Shown: positions 17,925 through 26,766 of the stretch, one piece after another
How positions within the stretch are numbered: position 1 is the stretch's first letter
Layout of the letters: every line of letters starts with the position of its first letter
DNA from: an uncultured Prevotellaceae bacterium
GTDB taxonomy: Bacteria; Bacteroidota; Bacteroidia; Bacteroidales; Muribaculaceae
Direction: 5' to 3'
Length of the DNA: 64,000 nucleotides
Assembly: GCA_946409635.1 (NCBI GenBank)
Contig: CAMJXD010000001.1
Span: forward strand, 62,001-126,000
Made by a program: the position numbers and the translations under genes
Notes under the pieces: generated by a model
The model's input: the letters and a program-made list of their open reading frames with translations, nothing else
What the model was told of the DNA's origin: nothing
Databases searched by the model: none

Positions 17925-18815
17925 ATGGACAAATATTATCTCCTTCTTGCCGTTGCAGTGCTCTTACTCACCGCTTATCTTGCAAGCTGCAATAGCCACG
18001 CAAAAGCCCAAGCAACGGCCGGTGTCATCCTGCCCGACCAGGAGAAACTGATTGAGGACATGATCGCATTAATGGATTGTCCATACTCGCTCTATTCAAG
18101 GGGGATTGACAAACAAGACATCATCGAAGCCTACCAGCAGGCCTGTGACACGGGTAAGGCCAAGGGATTTATCCCGGTTTTCCTCACCATCGATGAGAAC
18201 CTCTTTGAGTGCCTGATGTCCAACATGGGATTTGACAGGGAGGACATGGTGGACGAGGATTTGCCCTTTGACGAAATGTTGAAAGGACTGAGGAAAAGGT
18301 TGCTCACCGAGGAAGGCAAGTCAGGACAGGAAATCCTTAAGAAGTTGCTCCAGCAGTATATCAAGGACTATGACCAGGATGGCAATCCGGGCTGGCAGCA
18401 ATTCAGGTCGGAATCGGCCTACAAGAACGTCTCCAACGACTGCTTTACCGGAATCCTGTGGGACGAAAGCGGAAAAACCGAACACGACCTCATTTTGGCC
18501 GAAATTCCGGTGCAACACCCCTGGCAAGTGTTCGCCTGGTGCCCCTACGGCGACTGGAACGCCTGTCCCGATGCCGACACCCACCTTGCCGTAGCCAGAT
18601 ACTGGCATGAGGAGTATGAGGCCGTCCCCATGGTGATTGGCTCCGATTTCATCATTTACCGAGTCCCCGAGCCCGTTGACGACGACCGCGCCGCCACCCT
18701 CGCCGAGGAGCAATTTGCTTATGACGAAGATATTGTCACACAGGGAGTTGGGAACATCAACACCCAGGAACAGATATTGAGACAATCACGGTACTGGTAC
18801 TTCTGGTGGGATTAA
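17925..18815 (+). CDS. DUF4253 domain lipoprotein
   Basis: 296 residues. The N-terminus is a lipoprotein signal with lipobox LASC (Cys22). The middle (about 35-150) is helical and charged and unrecognised. The C-terminal ~110 residues match DUF4253: HPWQVFAWCPYGDWNAC, followed by YWHEEYEAVPMVIGSDFI and the typical terminal RYWYFWWD. DUF4253 proteins have no known function and most that I know of lack an export signal, so a membrane-anchored copy is somewhat unusual. Probably the last gene of the run that starts at GSCFA; a hairpin follows. Confidence 0.75.
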   Translation: MDKYYLLLAVAVLLLTAYLASCNSHAKAQATAGVILPDQEKLIEDMIALMDCPYSLYSRGIDKQDIIEAYQQACDTGKAKGFIPVFLTIDENLFECLMSNMGFDREDMVDEDLPFDEMLKGLRKRLLTEEGKSGQEILKKLLQQYIKDYDQDGNPGWQQFRSESAYKNVSNDCFTGILWDESGKTEHDLILAEIPVQHPWQVFAWCPYGDWNACPDADTHLAVARYWHEEYEAVPMVIGSDFIIYRVPEPVDDDRAATLAEEQFAYDEDIVTQGVGNINTQEQILRQSRYWYFWWD

Positions 18816-18845
18816 TCCATTAAAATGGATTCTCAAGGAATACGG

Positions 18846-18880
18846 CAAGCCGCCTCGAGCATGTGCTCCAAGGCGGCTTG
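18846..18880. terminator. Bidirectional terminator hairpin
   Basis: CAAGCCGCCT (18846-18855) pairs with AGGCGGCTTG (18871-18880), perfect 10 bp with a 15-nt loop, between the convergent DUF4253 and DUF4332 genes. Confidence 0.75.
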
Positions 18881-18904
18881 ATTTGTCATGTCGTCGATCA
18901 ACAA

Positions 18905-19312
18905 TCAGTAGGTCATGCGGGGCTCGAGCTCCTTGGCCTGATCAATCATCTTCTGAATCTCGACCTCGGCCGGCACGCGGCCGCACAGATGTTTCTCATC
19001 GTTGACTTCTGCCACCTTGGCAGCCAGATTGGCGGCAACGCGGTGACGCAGTTCCTTGACGGTGTCCACGCCGGCAGCCTCCAGCAGCTCGGCGAACTGC
19101 GGACCGATGCCATTGATGCGGAACAGGTCGGCATGATTGGTCCACTTCAGAATCAGTTTCTCACTGATGCCGGTTTTCTCGGCCAGCTCCTTGCGACCAG
19201 CCGGTGCTGCGCAGCGGTCGAGCAACTGCTCCACGGTGTCAATACCCTCGGCCATCAACTTGGGTGCATAGGCCTCGCCAATGCCCTCGATATCAATAAT
19301 CTTGTAGTTCAT
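18905..19312 (-). CDS. DUF4332 helix-hairpin-helix protein
   Basis: 135-residue soluble protein made of two helix-hairpin-helix-like repeats: IEGIGEAYAPKLMAEGIDTVEQL at the N-terminus (hairpin IEGIG) and INGIGPQFAELLEAAGVDTVKEL in the middle, as in DUF4332. Such repeats are related to non-specific DNA-binding HhH modules, but DUF4332 function is not established. It starts 24 bases downstream of the aquaporin gene on the same strand and is likely cotranscribed; the functional link is unknown. Confidence 0.85.
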   Translation of the reverse strand: MNYKIIDIEGIGEAYAPKLMAEGIDTVEQLLDRCAAPAGRKELAEKTGISEKLILKWTNHADLFRINGIGPQFAELLEAAGVDTVKELRHRVAANLAAKVAEVNDEKHLCGRVPAEVEIQKMIDQAKELEPRMTY

Positions 19313-19336
19313 GAGATACTCACTTTTTATTAATCC

Positions 19337-20026
19337 TTAATCCTCTTTCTTGTCACAGTTACAGTCGATAATCTTCCAGATGCAGGCTGCAAGTGCACCA
19401 CCCACCAGCGGACCAACGATGAAGATCCACAGGTTGGCCAGCGCCGTGCCGCCCTGGAATACGGCAGGTGCTATCGAGCGAGCAGGGTTGACCGACGTGC
19501 CCGTGTAACGGATGCACACCAGGTGAACCAGTACCAGCGACAGACCGATGGCCAGGCCGGCAAAATTGTTGGTTGCGCCATTGGTCTTGGCCGTAGCGCC
19601 CAGCACAACCAGCACAAACACACAGGTGAAGATAATCTCGGCCAACAAGCCGCCCATCATCGACACACCTTGCTGCAGGTCATTGGCTCCGGTGCCTTCC
19701 ATGCCACTCACGTTGCTTGTCAACAGATAAAGCAATGCCGAGCCGATAAACGCTCCTATCACCTGGAACAGCATGTACATGCCACAGTCCTTGGCACTCA
19801 TGCGGCCGCTCAGGAAGCAGCCCAGCGTGATGGCGGGATTGATGTGGCAGCCGCTGATGCCGCCTATCGTGTAAGCCATCGCCACTACAGCCAGGCCGAA
19901 GGCCAGCGCTGTGCCCACTACAGCAGGAATGTTAGTAATAGGATTGCATCCCAGACTCACGGCAACACCACAGCCCATCAACACCAGGACCATTGTGCCT
20001 ACCATTTCAGCTAAATACTTTTTCAT
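19337..20026 (-). CDS. aqpZ: Aquaporin (MIP family, AqpZ-like)
   Basis: 229-residue inner-membrane channel of the major intrinsic protein family. The two pore half-helices carry the NPA motifs in CHINPAITLG (about residue 63) and TSVNPARSIAPAV (about residue 180). Six hydrophobic spans are evident. Residues around the second NPA (NPARS) are typical of water channels, whereas glycerol facilitators usually have NPARD, so water transport is more likely. First gene of a two-gene unit with DUF4332. Confidence 0.93.
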   Translation of the reverse strand: MKKYLAEMVGTMVLVLMGCGVAVSLGCNPITNIPAVVGTALAFGLAVVAMAYTIGGISGCHINPAITLGCFLSGRMSAKDCGMYMLFQVIGAFIGSALLYLLTSNVSGMEGTGANDLQQGVSMMGGLLAEIIFTCVFVLVVLGATAKTNGATNNFAGLAIGLSLVLVHLVCIRYTGTSVNPARSIAPAVFQGGTALANLWIFIVGPLVGGALAACIWKIIDCNCDKKED

Positions 20027-20105
20027 AATGCAAAGAATAATGTATTTTATTGGTTAAACAAGTTGATTCTCAATATTTATCCTATAAATCATCAGTTAGG
20101 ATTGG

Positions 20106-20137
20106 CAAACTTAGCATTTTTTAATGAAAAGTGCAAG
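20106..20137 (-). promoter_or_regulatory. Promoter of aqpZ
   Basis: On the minus strand CTTG (20134-20137), 20-base spacer, TAAGTTTG (20106-20113). The -7 box is an exact TAnnTTTG match; the -33 has three of four bases. About 80 bases upstream of the start codon. Confidence 0.6.
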
Positions 20138-20157
20138 AAAAAACTATAAAATCTTCT

Positions 20158-20165
20158 TATATTTG
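20158..20165 (+). promoter_or_regulatory. Candidate -7 box of the UGD-like gene
   Basis: TATATTTG, exact TAnnTTTG match, 51 bases before the ATG. No good TTTG at the expected upstream distance. Confidence 0.45.
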
Positions 20166-20216
20166 CAAATTGTTTGTACTTGACCATCTTTATTTGGATT
20201 ATAGAATAACAGCACT

Positions 20217-21533
20217 ATGAACGTTTCAATCGTAGGGACAGGATATGTGGGCCTGGTGAGCGGTACTTGCTTCGCCGACCTCGGCGTCAACGTCACTTGT
20301 GTAGACCGTGATAGCCAGAAGATTAACCGCCTGGTATATGGGGCCATTCCCATCTATGAGCCGGGCTTGGACAACATGATCAACCGCAACGTCACCGACA
20401 AGAGGCTCAAGTTCTCCAGCGACTACAAGCAGGGCTTCATCGACCAGGACTTTGTCTTCTGTGCCATCGACACCACAGCCGATGACGACGGCTCGACCGA
20501 TGTGGGTCCCATCCTGGACATCGCCAGGGATTTTGCACTCTACATCTCGCGATACAGTGTGTTTGTCATCAAGTCGACGGTACCCGTCGGCACAGCCCAA
20601 TATGTCGCCAAGGTCATCAGCGAGACGCTCGAGTCGCGCGGAGCCTCAGATATCAAGTTTGACGTGGCCAGCAACCCCGACTTCCTCACCGAGGGCAACG
20701 GCATCAAGGACTTCATGAAGCCCGACCGCATCGTCATCGGCACCGAGACCACATCGGCACGACAGGCCATGGAACGGCTCTACCGCACCATCCTCATGCA
20801 CAACAACCGCAACGTCATCTATACCGACACCCGCACGGCCGAAATGATCAAGTATGCCGCGACCTCGATGCTTGCCACCCGCGTGAGCTTCATGAACGAG
20901 ATTGCCAACCTGTGTGAGATCGTCGGGGCCGACATCAACGTCGTACGCCACGGCGTGGGCACCGACAGCCGCATCGGGCCCAAGTACATCTTCCCGGGAT
21001 GCGGCTACGGCGGCACACTCTTCCCCCAGGACATCAACGACCTCATCAAGATAGGCAGCGAGCACAATTACGACATGGAAATACTCAAGGCGGTCGAGAA
21101 CGTCAACATACGCCAGAAGCGCATCCTCTTCAAGAAACTCAACGCCCACTACAAGGGTGACCTCGAGGGCAAGACGGTGGCCCTGTGGGGACTAAGCTTC
21201 AAGCCCGAGACCGACGACATGACCATGGCTCCGGCCATCGACACCATCAACCTGCTCATGGAGGCCGGATGCCACGTCCGCGTCTATGACCCCGTCGCCA
21301 TGAACGCCACCAAGCGCCGCTGGAGCAACGTCTATTGCGGCCTGGACATGTATGACGCTGTCAAGGGCGCCGACGCCGTCCTGCTCCTCACCGAGTGGCG
21401 ACAGTTCCGCATTCCCGCCTGGCAAGCCGTCAAGAGCCTGATGAACACGCCCGTCGTCATCGACGGACGCAACGTCTACGATGGCGACGAGCTACAGGAC
21501 TTGGGCTTCACCTACTACTGCATCGGCCGATAG
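20217..21533 (+). CDS. UDP-glucose/GDP-mannose dehydrogenase family protein with substituted active site
   Basis: 438 residues, normal family length. The NAD-binding motif VGTGYVGLVSGTCFADLG, the segment KSTVPVGTA and the C-terminal block ALWGLSFKPETDD place it in the UGD family, whose members oxidise UDP-glucose twice to UDP-glucuronate. However, the catalytic cysteine of the usual GG(S/Y)C(F/L)PKD is Leu268 here (GYGGTLFPQD), the Lys of that motif is Gln271, the active-site Asn in KxxAN is Thr216, and the Glu of NPEF is Asp155. The motif Asp (272) and the Lys equivalent to human K220 (Lys212) remain. So normal two-step oxidation is doubtful. Monocistronic, with its own terminator. Confidence 0.8.
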   Translation: MNVSIVGTGYVGLVSGTCFADLGVNVTCVDRDSQKINRLVYGAIPIYEPGLDNMINRNVTDKRLKFSSDYKQGFIDQDFVFCAIDTTADDDGSTDVGPILDIARDFALYISRYSVFVIKSTVPVGTAQYVAKVISETLESRGASDIKFDVASNPDFLTEGNGIKDFMKPDRIVIGTETTSARQAMERLYRTILMHNNRNVIYTDTRTAEMIKYAATSMLATRVSFMNEIANLCEIVGADINVVRHGVGTDSRIGPKYIFPGCGYGGTLFPQDINDLIKIGSEHNYDMEILKAVENVNIRQKRILFKKLNAHYKGDLEGKTVALWGLSFKPETDDMTMAPAIDTINLLMEAGCHVRVYDPVAMNATKRRWSNVYCGLDMYDAVKGADAVLLLTEWRQFRIPAWQAVKSLMNTPVVIDGRNVYDGDELQDLGFTYYCIGR

Positions 21534-21573
21534 TCCATCATCGCTCTGAAGCATTGCTTGCACTTATTACAAT

Positions 21574-21608
21574 AAAAACCGCCTCGCACAGCTACGAGGC
21601 GGTTTTTT
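21574..21608. terminator. Bidirectional intrinsic terminator
   Basis: AAAAACCGCCTCG (21574-21586) pairs with CGAGGCGGTTTTT (from 21595), 8-nt loop, with T residues on one side and A residues on the other. Shared by the convergent UGD-like and PorE-like genes. Confidence 0.92.
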
Positions 21609-21633
21609 CTTTTTCAGTTCTCCAATCTAATTA

Positions 21634-23631
21634 TTAGTACTGGTACTCGGTGTCTATCACTTGGAACTCGGTGCGGCGGTTGATCTGGTCGGCCGCCTGC
21701 TGATCCTCCTTGCTCAGCGTCTTGATATACTCCTCGTTAAGCGTCACGCCTTCCTCAAACTGAGGGTACTGGCTATGGATGCGCTTGGTCACCGTCTTGG
21801 GACGCGACTCACCATAGCCCGCAGGCTTCAACCGCTCCTTGGGAATACCGTTCTCGATCAGGTAGTCGACCACGCTCTGGGCACGCCGTTGCGACAGACC
21901 CTGGTTATACTTCTCAGAGCCCACACGGTCGGTGTGCGAGGCCATCTCGATGACGATATTGGGATGATCCTTCAACAGCATGACCATGCTGTCGAGCGCC
22001 AGTTTGGACTCGTCGCGCAACACGGCCTTGTCAAAGTCGTAGAAGATGTTCTCGATAATCTGGGCCTTGAACATGGCTGCCAGGACAAAATCGACATAGT
22101 ACTCAGCGTCCTCCTCGGCACTGTCGCTGGCAAACTCCTGGCGAGCATTGAGATAGCCGTCGGCACCGGCCATCATCGCATACTTCACGCCGCGCCGCAG
22201 GTCAAAGCGGAACGAACCGTCGGGTTTGGCGGCCGTCTTCTGGTTGCTGCCGTCGTCACCCACGATGCGGATCACGGCATTGGGCACCGGCTCGTCGTCC
22301 TTGTCAACCACGTAGCCCGATATCCATATCTGCAGGTCAGGCTTGACGAAACGGAAGATGTGGTCATAGCCACGCGCGTCGCCGCGGTTGCTCGAGAACA
22401 GGCCACTCTCGCCCTCGCCAAAGGTGATGCCGAAGTCATCACCCGACGAATTCATCGGCACGCCCATGTTCTCGATGGCCCAGTGGTCCATCGGGTCCTT
22501 GTCATCCTCAGCTCGGGGCTGCAACGTGGCGACAAACAGGTCCAGGCCACCCATGCCGGGATGACCGTCGCTGGAGAAGTACAACAGGCTGTCGGTGCGC
22601 ATGTTGGGGAAGCGCTCGTTGCCCTTGGTATTAATCTGTGGTCCCAGGTTCTCAAGTGTGCCGTGCTTGTCCTTGAGGTTGATGCGCCAGATGTCAGTGC
22701 CGCCCTGTCCGCCGGGCATGTCACTGGCAAAGTAGAGCCAGTTGCCATCGGGGCTGACGGCAGGATCGGAATAGTTGCTCAGGGTGTCGGCGGTGATTTC
22801 AAACTTCTGCGGAGCGCTCCACTTGGCTTCGCTGCGGGTGCTGGTATAGATTTCGACGGTCGTCGGCCAGTCCTGGCGTACAGCGCGGGCCAGATACATC
22901 GTCGACCCGTCGGGCGAGAAGGCTGCTGCACCCTCGTCGTGCTCGGTGTTCAAACCGCCTTCCACGACCTCGGGACGCGTCCACACGCCCTTCTCGTCCT
23001 TCTTGGAGAAGTAGATGTCGCCCTTCTTGGTACCGGTGATCTCGCTGCGCAGCTCACCGGTCGATTTCTCGCTCGACGAGGTGTAGTAGATGTACTCCAT
23101 GTTCTTGTCCAGATACATGGGGCAATAATCGGCGCGGCGGGAGTTGAGCAGCTTGTCCTGCTTGACGATATAGCGCGAGCCCTCCTCTTTCCACTGGGGG
23201 GCCAGCTCACAGCCGCGTATTCCGTTCAGCGCCTCCCAACTGCCAGGGGCGATGGCCAGATAGTCGTTGTAACTCTTGATCGCCGCGGCATACTGCCCCT
23301 CGCGTTGCTGGGCCTGGGCCAGACGCAACATGAGCGTAGTGTCCTCATACTCATAGCGGATGGCGTTCTGGAACGCGGCCGACGACCGCGTGCCCTGGTT
23401 AAGCTTCAGGTAGCACATGCCCAGCTGGAAGGCCAACTCGCCGCGCAGCCAGGCGTCCTCCTTGCGGTTATACTTGTTATACAGCTTGTGGTAGATGGTG
23501 GCCGCGTCAAAGTACTCGCCGCGGTCATAGGCCTCGTCAGCTTCCTTGAGCTTGGGGCCCTTGCACGACGAGAGCGACAACACCGCCGATGTGAGCACCA
23601 GGCCCACAATAATATAGATGATTCGTTTCAT
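21634..23631 (-). CDS. porE: PorE-like outer-membrane lipoprotein (TPR, beta-propeller, CRD, OmpA)
   Basis: 665 residues with the four-part plan known for PorE of the type IX secretion system: lipobox LSSC (Cys23), tetratricopeptide region (about 25-145), PD40/WD40-like propeller (about 165-435, with repeats like FSPDGSTMYLA and VSPDGNWLYFAS), a carboxypeptidase-regulatory-like beta sandwich (about 445-520), and a C-terminal OmpA peptidoglycan-binding domain (about 540-640, with the TDRVGSEKYNQGLSQRRA block). It would sit at the outer membrane facing peptidoglycan. Related OmpA-PD40 proteins exist outside T9SS, so the PorE role is a strong inference rather than proof. Putative T9SS cargo occurs elsewhere in this window. 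Confidence 0.82.
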   Translation of the reverse strand: MKRIIYIIVGLVLTSAVLSLSSCKGPKLKEADEAYDRGEYFDAATIYHKLYNKYNRKEDAWLRGELAFQLGMCYLKLNQGTRSSAAFQNAIRYEYEDTTLMLRLAQAQQREGQYAAAIKSYNDYLAIAPGSWEALNGIRGCELAPQWKEEGSRYIVKQDKLLNSRRADYCPMYLDKNMEYIYYTSSSEKSTGELRSEITGTKKGDIYFSKKDEKGVWTRPEVVEGGLNTEHDEGAAAFSPDGSTMYLARAVRQDWPTTVEIYTSTRSEAKWSAPQKFEITADTLSNYSDPAVSPDGNWLYFASDMPGGQGGTDIWRINLKDKHGTLENLGPQINTKGNERFPNMRTDSLLYFSSDGHPGMGGLDLFVATLQPRAEDDKDPMDHWAIENMGVPMNSSGDDFGITFGEGESGLFSSNRGDARGYDHIFRFVKPDLQIWISGYVVDKDDEPVPNAVIRIVGDDGSNQKTAAKPDGSFRFDLRRGVKYAMMAGADGYLNARQEFASDSAEEDAEYYVDFVLAAMFKAQIIENIFYDFDKAVLRDESKLALDSMVMLLKDHPNIVIEMASHTDRVGSEKYNQGLSQRRAQSVVDYLIENGIPKERLKPAGYGESRPKTVTKRIHSQYPQFEEGVTLNEEYIKTLSKEDQQAADQINRRTEFQVIDTEYQY

Positions 23632-23733
23632 GAAACTGCTTTGCTATTTCATTGTTAACGAGAAATCAGCGGGGTTTATTGTCATCAGGAGCCAGTTTAT
23701 GATGCAGCCGGCGGCCTGTCAGCCACTGGACGC

Positions 23734-24549
23734 TTATCGGCTGTAGGTCCTGGTGATGGTCATCAGTGGCTTACCGTCGAGCGAGATGCTCACGCGGCTG
23801 TAACGGCCATGGGTGTCGATCGAGAAGTCGAAGGTGCGCTCGTGGATTACATCATTGCCCTTCAGCTCCTTGATGGCAATCAGGTATTTCTTGCCTGTAG
23901 CCGTGTCCACCTCGTAGTGGTAGCGGAACACCCGGCCGCCGGTCTCCTCGCGCACGACATATCCGCCCTGATACATGAGCGTGCGCTTCTCGCCCTTGGC
24001 TGGGGTGATGACCAGCTTCGACAGGTGGCCCAGCTCGTTATAGGTGAAGTCCTGGCGACTGCCGTTGTCGGCCTTGATCGCCACGCGGTGGCCATGCTCG
24101 CCATAAATGGGTGCATAGTTGATCTTCACGGTCTTGCTCTTGCTCTGCTGCAGCGTGAAGCCCATCACGTCGTCATAGGAGTAGGTGTAGTCGGTCACCG
24201 TCTTCTTGCCCTTGCTGCCCTGAATCGTGGATTGGGTGAGCAGGCCCTGGTCGTTGAACACAAACACGTTGTCGCGCTGGCTGCCGTCGGCCATCACCAC
24301 GTGCTCGTCCACGCGGCCCGTGCAGCCGTTGAAGCCCACGTCAAAGTGCTCGATGCGGTAGCTGTGAGTGGGGTTGTTGATCAGGTTGACGTAGAACATC
24401 ATCGTCGCCGGGTCAACGCCACGTGTGGTGTCGATATAGCCCGCCAGGTCCTCCAGTCCCACCTGCTGGTTGCGGTAACTGTGCTGGGCATTCATTGCCG
24501 CTATCGCCATCAGGCCTGTCAAGGCCACTAGTAATAATCTTTTTTTCAT
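23734..24549 (-). CDS. Secreted protein of unknown function with RHS/YD-like beta repeats
   Basis: 271 residues. The signal peptide (about 1-21) ends MNAQHS. The rest is beta-rich with stretches such as VFVFNDQGLLTQSTI, YTYSYDDVMGF and FTYNELGHLSKLVI, which resemble the tyrosine-aspartate repeats of RHS-type or WapA proteins in spacing, though too few and degenerate to call the family. Its own promoter lies upstream. It is upstream of the PorE-like gene on the same strand with a 102-base gap, so an outer-membrane or periplasmic role is plausible but unproven. Confidence 0.65.
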   Translation of the reverse strand: MKKRLLLVALTGLMAIAAMNAQHSYRNQQVGLEDLAGYIDTTRGVDPATMMFYVNLINNPTHSYRIEHFDVGFNGCTGRVDEHVVMADGSQRDNVFVFNDQGLLTQSTIQGSKGKKTVTDYTYSYDDVMGFTLQQSKSKTVKINYAPIYGEHGHRVAIKADNGSRQDFTYNELGHLSKLVITPAKGEKRTLMYQGGYVVREETGGRVFRYHYEVDTATGKKYLIAIKELKGNDVIHERTFDFSIDTHGRYSRVSISLDGKPLMTITRTYSR

Positions 24550-24576
24550 TTCTTTATCCTATTTCATTTCCTTGGG

Positions 24577-24609
24577 CAAAGATAACTTAAAAATATGTAT
24601 TATCACAAA
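24577..24609 (-). promoter_or_regulatory. Promoter of the secreted YD-like gene
   Basis: On the minus strand TTTG (24606-24609), 21-base spacer, TATCTTTG (24577-24584), an exact consensus match, 28 bases before the ATG. Confidence 0.78.
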
Positions 24610-24718
24610 AAAATCCCACATTTAGCGCCTTTTATGGACCTGGATAAACGTTTTTTGTTTATCTTCGCACTTTGTTACGCCAATTAACCATCACAATTCA
24701 AATATCATTTTTTATTTT

Positions 24719-26725
24719 ATGAAAGACGAAGAAATCATTGTTCAAGATCAGCAAGACGAGATGTCCCTGCCCGACAATGCGGCAAGGCCTCTTGGACCGG
24801 GGGAAAAGTATGTCCCCATCCTCAAGCCCGACAGGACGTATCCCGAAATTACGCCCTACTCGGTATCGCTCGGCCTGATCATGGCGGTCATCTTCAGTGC
24901 CGCGACAGCCTATCTGGGCCTGAAACTGGGCCAGGTGTTTGAGGCGGCCATCCCCATCGCCATCATTGCAGCCGGCATTGGTGCAGCCACCAAGCGCAAG
25001 AACTCGCTGGGCGAGAATGTCATCATCCAGTCGATTGGTGCCGCTTCGGGCATCATCGTGGCCGGTGCCATCTTCACCCTGCCTGCCCTGTACATCCTGC
25101 AGGCCAAGTACCCCGACATCACAGTGAACTTCCTGGAAATCTTCCTCAGTTCATTGCTGGGTGGCTGCTTGGGTATCCTGTTCTTCATCCCCTTCCGCAA
25201 GTACTTCGTGAGCGACATGCACGGCAAGTTCCCGTTCCCCGAGGCTACCGCTACCACTCAAGTGCTCGTCAGTGGCCAGAAAGGCGGCAGCCAGGTGCGT
25301 CACCTGCTCATCGCCGGTATCGTGGGCGGTCTGTACGACTTCCTGCTCTCGACGTTCCACTGGTGGAAAGAGGTGCTCACCACCGCCGCTATTCCAGCCA
25401 TCCAGGGCTTTACCGACAACGTGAAGATGATATTCAAGGTCAACACCAGTGCCGCTGCCCTGGGTATGGGCTACATTATCGGCCTCCCCTACGCCTTCAT
25501 CATCTTTGCCGGTAGTGCCTTCATCTGGTGGATCATCGTGCCCCTCATGGGCTCCATGCATCCTGAATTGGCAGCTGCTTCACCCGAAAGCATCTTTGCT
25601 GGAATTTCTGGAGACAATGGTTCCATCATCGGTGGCGCCAAGTTCATCGGTATCGGCGGTATCGCCATGAGCGGTATCATCGGCATCATCAAGTCGTGGG
25701 GCGTCATCAAGAGCGCTGCCGGACTGGCTGGCCAGGCCTTCAAGGGTCAAGAGCAGAGCCAGGGTCAGCAGGTGGAGCGCCACCAGCGCGACATCCCGAT
25801 GAAGGTGCTCGTGTTCGCATTATTGGCAGCCCTGCTGGTCACCTTCGTGTTCTTCTATGTCGGCGTCATCCACAACCTGGTTCAGGCCATCGTGGCCTTC
25901 TTCGTTGTGCTGGTCATCGCCTTCCTGTTCACGACTGTTGCCGCTAACGCCATCGCCATCGTGGGAAGTAACCCCGTATCGGGCATGACGCTGATGACCC
26001 TGATCGTTGCCAGTGTAATCTTTGTATCCATTGGCCTGAAAGGTTCTCAGGGTATCGTAGCTGCTATGGTCATCGGTGGTGTTGTGTGCACCGCGCTTTC
26101 GATGGCTGGCGGTATGGTCACCGATATGAAGATCGGTTACTGGATCGGCACCACGCCTGCCAAGCAGCAGACGTGGAAGTTTGTCGGCACCCTCGTGTCG
26201 GCAGCTACCGTCGGTGGTGTTATGATGATCCTTAACGAGGCCTACGGCTTTACCGACCCCAACGTCATGGCAGCGCCCCAGGCCAACGCCATGGCTGCTG
26301 TCATCGACCCCCTGATGATGGGTGGTGACACCCCCTGGTTGCTCTACGGCGTGGGAGCTGTTCTCGCTCTGTTGCTCAACTGGCTCAAGGTGCCCGCATT
26401 GCCCTTCTCGCTGGGTATGTTCATCCCCTTCCAGCTCAATGCTCCGCTGCTCATCGGCGCCATCGTCAGCTGGTTCGTAGGCAGCCGCAGCAAGGATGAG
26501 GCCGTCAATGCCGCTCGCAAGGAGCGCGGTACCCTCATCGCCAGCGGTTTCATTGCCGGTGGTGCCCTGATGGGCGTCGTCTGCGCAGCCCTGGCCTTCT
26601 GTGACATCAAGTTCGATGCTCCCGAAAACGAGCTGCTCACCAACTCACTGGGCGTCATCATGTACCTCGCCCTGATCCTCTTCCTTGCCGTTTACAGCCT
26701 CGGCGCCAAGAAAGACAAGAAGTAA
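24719..26725 (+). CDS. OPT family oligopeptide transporter
   Basis: 668-residue inner-membrane protein with about 15 hydrophobic spans. The N-terminal cytosolic part contains the family block EITPYSVSLGLIMAVIFSAATAYLGLK, and later blocks include FPEATATTQVLVSGQ, GSNPVSGMTLM and a repeated PALPFSLGMF element. OPT carriers import small peptides or metal chelates with protons; the bacterial EspB-like branch is the likely one here. The start at 24719 gives the usual acidic N-tail. Its stop is followed at once by four TTAG heptamers and then by a strong terminator. Confidence 0.92.
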   Translation: MKDEEIIVQDQQDEMSLPDNAARPLGPGEKYVPILKPDRTYPEITPYSVSLGLIMAVIFSAATAYLGLKLGQVFEAAIPIAIIAAGIGAATKRKNSLGENVIIQSIGAASGIIVAGAIFTLPALYILQAKYPDITVNFLEIFLSSLLGGCLGILFFIPFRKYFVSDMHGKFPFPEATATTQVLVSGQKGGSQVRHLLIAGIVGGLYDFLLSTFHWWKEVLTTAAIPAIQGFTDNVKMIFKVNTSAAALGMGYIIGLPYAFIIFAGSAFIWWIIVPLMGSMHPELAAASPESIFAGISGDNGSIIGGAKFIGIGGIAMSGIIGIIKSWGVIKSAAGLAGQAFKGQEQSQGQQVERHQRDIPMKVLVFALLAALLVTFVFFYVGVIHNLVQAIVAFFVVLVIAFLFTTVAANAIAIVGSNPVSGMTLMTLIVASVIFVSIGLKGSQGIVAAMVIGGVVCTALSMAGGMVTDMKIGYWIGTTPAKQQTWKFVGTLVSAATVGGVMMILNEAYGFTDPNVMAAPQANAMAAVIDPLMMGGDTPWLLYGVGAVLALLLNWLKVPALPFSLGMFIPFQLNAPLLIGAIVSWFVGSRSKDEAVNAARKERGTLIASGFIAGGALMGVVCAALAFCDIKFDAPENELLTNSLGVIMYLALILFLAVYSLGAKKDKK

Positions 26726-26753
26726 TTAGCTGTTAGCATTTAGCTGTTAGCTG
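26726..26753. repeat. Four heptamer tandem repeats directly after a stop codon
   Basis: Four 7-bp units begin at 26726, 26733, 26740 and 26747: three TTAGCTG and one TTAGCAT. The first unit touches the TAA stop of the OPT gene. Confidence 0.85.
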
Positions 26754-26766
26754 CAATAAAGAATGT

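Noticed and set aside
20217-21533. Frameshift or sequencing error explaining the missing Cys in the UGD-like protein
   Set aside because: The frame is intact on both sides of the motif with family-like sequence and the changes are separate substitutions at four sites.
21661-23658. 665-codon frame opposite the PorE-like gene
   Set aside because: Antisense shadow of a gene with clear TPR, propeller and OmpA domains.
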